From NCBI GenBank assembly GCA_002306075.1, contig DBRW01000025.1, forward strand, positions 1-15,664: DNA of 15,664 nt, in the 5' to 3' direction. Shown in pieces: positions 15,196 through 15,664 of this stretch. The notes beneath the pieces were generated by a model that was not told the origin of the DNA, made no database searches, and was given only the letters and a program-made list of their open reading frames with translations. The DNA is from Synergistaceae bacterium UBA1358. Lineage in GTDB: Bacteria > Synergistota > Synergistia > Synergistales > Synergistaceae. The position numbers were made by a program, and so were the translations under genes. The first letter of the stretch is position 1; each line of letters begins with the position of its first letter.

Positions 15196-15429
15196 CTATG
15201 CTCTCACTACAGATTTTACTTCAGGCACGACCTGTTTTATCGCGGCTTCTACAGTCATGCGAAGGGTCTCCTGCGCATAAGGGCACGTACCACATGAACC
15301 CACGAGGTCTACATAAAGAGTCCCGCTCTCCTCGTCGAAGCTGACGAAAGATACATCTCCGCCGTGGCTCTGAAGCGCAGGGGATACCTTCGTGCTGATC
15401 GCATCCATTATCTTTTCCTGTACTGTCAT
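15196..15429 (-). CDS. NifU C-terminal domain-like Fe-S scaffold protein
   Basis: A 77-residue stand-alone NifU C-terminal (Nfu-type) domain, presumably binding a [4Fe-4S] cluster between two subunits and passing it to target proteins. The cluster-binding pair is Cys46 and Cys49 in GSCGTCPYAQETL (44-56), preceded by SHGGDVSF (21-28), both family signatures. Length is typical of minimal Nfu proteins. The ATG has a strong AGGAGG eight bases upstream. It is the first visible gene of the minus-strand cluster and is 11 bases from phoH, so it is probably co-transcribed. Its link to the ribosome genes is positional only. Which proteins receive its clusters cannot be told. Confidence 0.93.
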   Translation of the reverse strand: MTVQEKIMDAISTKVSPALQSHGGDVSFVSFDEESGTLYVDLVGSCGTCPYAQETLRMTVEAAIKQVVPEVKSVVRA

Positions 15430-15570
15430 TGATTATTCCTCCTGTGTAGGTCTGTCTATTTCAAGCGCGATAGACGCTTAAAAGCTTCTTAAAACTATTT
15501 GCTGAGCAATGGCTGAGCAGTCATTAAAGACATGCGGAAAAAGCATCCGCCAAGAATTCGCGGCCTTTGC
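15430..15570. other. Upstream region of the NifU-like gene
   Basis: No gene is seen. The stretch contains AAGCG/CGCTT arms (15463-15467 and 15475-15479), a GCTGAGCA direct repeat (15501-15508 and 15512-15519) and GCGGA/TCCGC arms (15534-15538 and 15546-15550) around a seven-base loop. It must contain the operon promoter unless that lies outside the window. I could not pick a -35/-10 pair with acceptable spacing on the minus strand. Confidence 0.5.
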
Positions 15571-15664
15571 CCTTACAACCGCTTCACCACTGCTTCACTA
15601 TCGCTTCACGCGACATATTTCTGTCGCACTTCACGCGGCGAGGCCGCACGTCCTTACAACTGCT
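15571..15664. repeat. Short direct-repeat block with two hairpins
   Basis: CCTTACAAC occurs at 15571-15579 and 15652-15660, 81 bases apart, each followed by a base and GCT. Between them GCTTCAC occurs at 15581, 15592 and 15603, an 11-base period, and CTTCACGCG at 15604-15612 and 15629-15637. Two perfect hairpins lie inside: GCGACA/TGTCGC (15610-15627, six-base loop) and GCGGC/GCCGC (15635-15647, GAG loop). The block runs off the right edge. It looks like one unit of a longer or dispersed intergenic repeat, but other copies cannot be seen from here. Confidence 0.65.

Noticed and set aside
15571..15664. CRISPR array from the GCTTCAC and CCTTACAAC repeats
   Set aside because: Repeats of 7-9 bases at 11- or 81-base spacing do not fit CRISPR repeat and spacer sizes, and no cas gene is nearby.

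Overview
The window looks like ordinary core chromosome of an anaerobic bacterium. Gene order and protein style suggest Synergistota, with a clostridial relative as the main alternative. This is inference: no complete marker gene was compared. Almost everything between base 413 and 15429 is coding. I see no mobile element, CRISPR array, phage gene, toxin-antitoxin pair or defence gene, and I did not find an undescribed multi-gene system.

Layout. Bases 1-17 are the very 5' end of a 16S rRNA gene on the minus strand, which runs off the left edge. Bases 18-412 hold its leader and promoter (TTGCAT, 17 bases, TATATT, with an A-rich UP-like element) and, facing the other way, an extended -10 promoter for a class A penicillin-binding protein (413-2719, +). 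That gene converges with dgt, a dGTP triphosphohydrolase (2728-3759, -). The rest reads on the minus strand as a tightly packed cluster. In transcription order it is a NifU-like Fe-S protein, phoH, a 7TM-HD protein (PgpH/YqfF type), ybeY, cdd, era, recO, glyQ, glyS, ppdK, a hairpin terminator, then dgt. Six junctions overlap, by 38, 11, 14, 20, 4 and 1 bases. That points to co-transcription and coupled translation from phoH to recO, and of glyQ with glyS. Right of the NifU-like gene, 15430-15664 is gene-free and repeat-rich.

How the genes fit together. YbeY and Era mature or assemble the small ribosomal subunit, and PhoH is an RNA-linked ATPase that often sits beside YbeY. GlyQ and GlyS charge glycine tRNA, RecO serves recombinational repair, Cdd and Dgt handle nucleotides, and the HD protein probably degrades cyclic di-AMP. 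PPDK interconverts pyruvate and phosphoenolpyruvate. The order phoH-yqfF-ybeY-(dgkA)-cdd-era-recO-glyQS-ppdK-dgt is familiar from Firmicutes. Here dgkA is missing, and dnaG-rpoD do not follow dgt.

Starts were re-chosen from ribosome binding sites or terminator position for cdd (11629) and dgt (3759). glyQ begins with GTG and recO with TTG. Both ends of the window fall in repeat-type sequence (16S rRNA on the left, short direct repeats on the right), as expected of a short-read contig broken at repeats.
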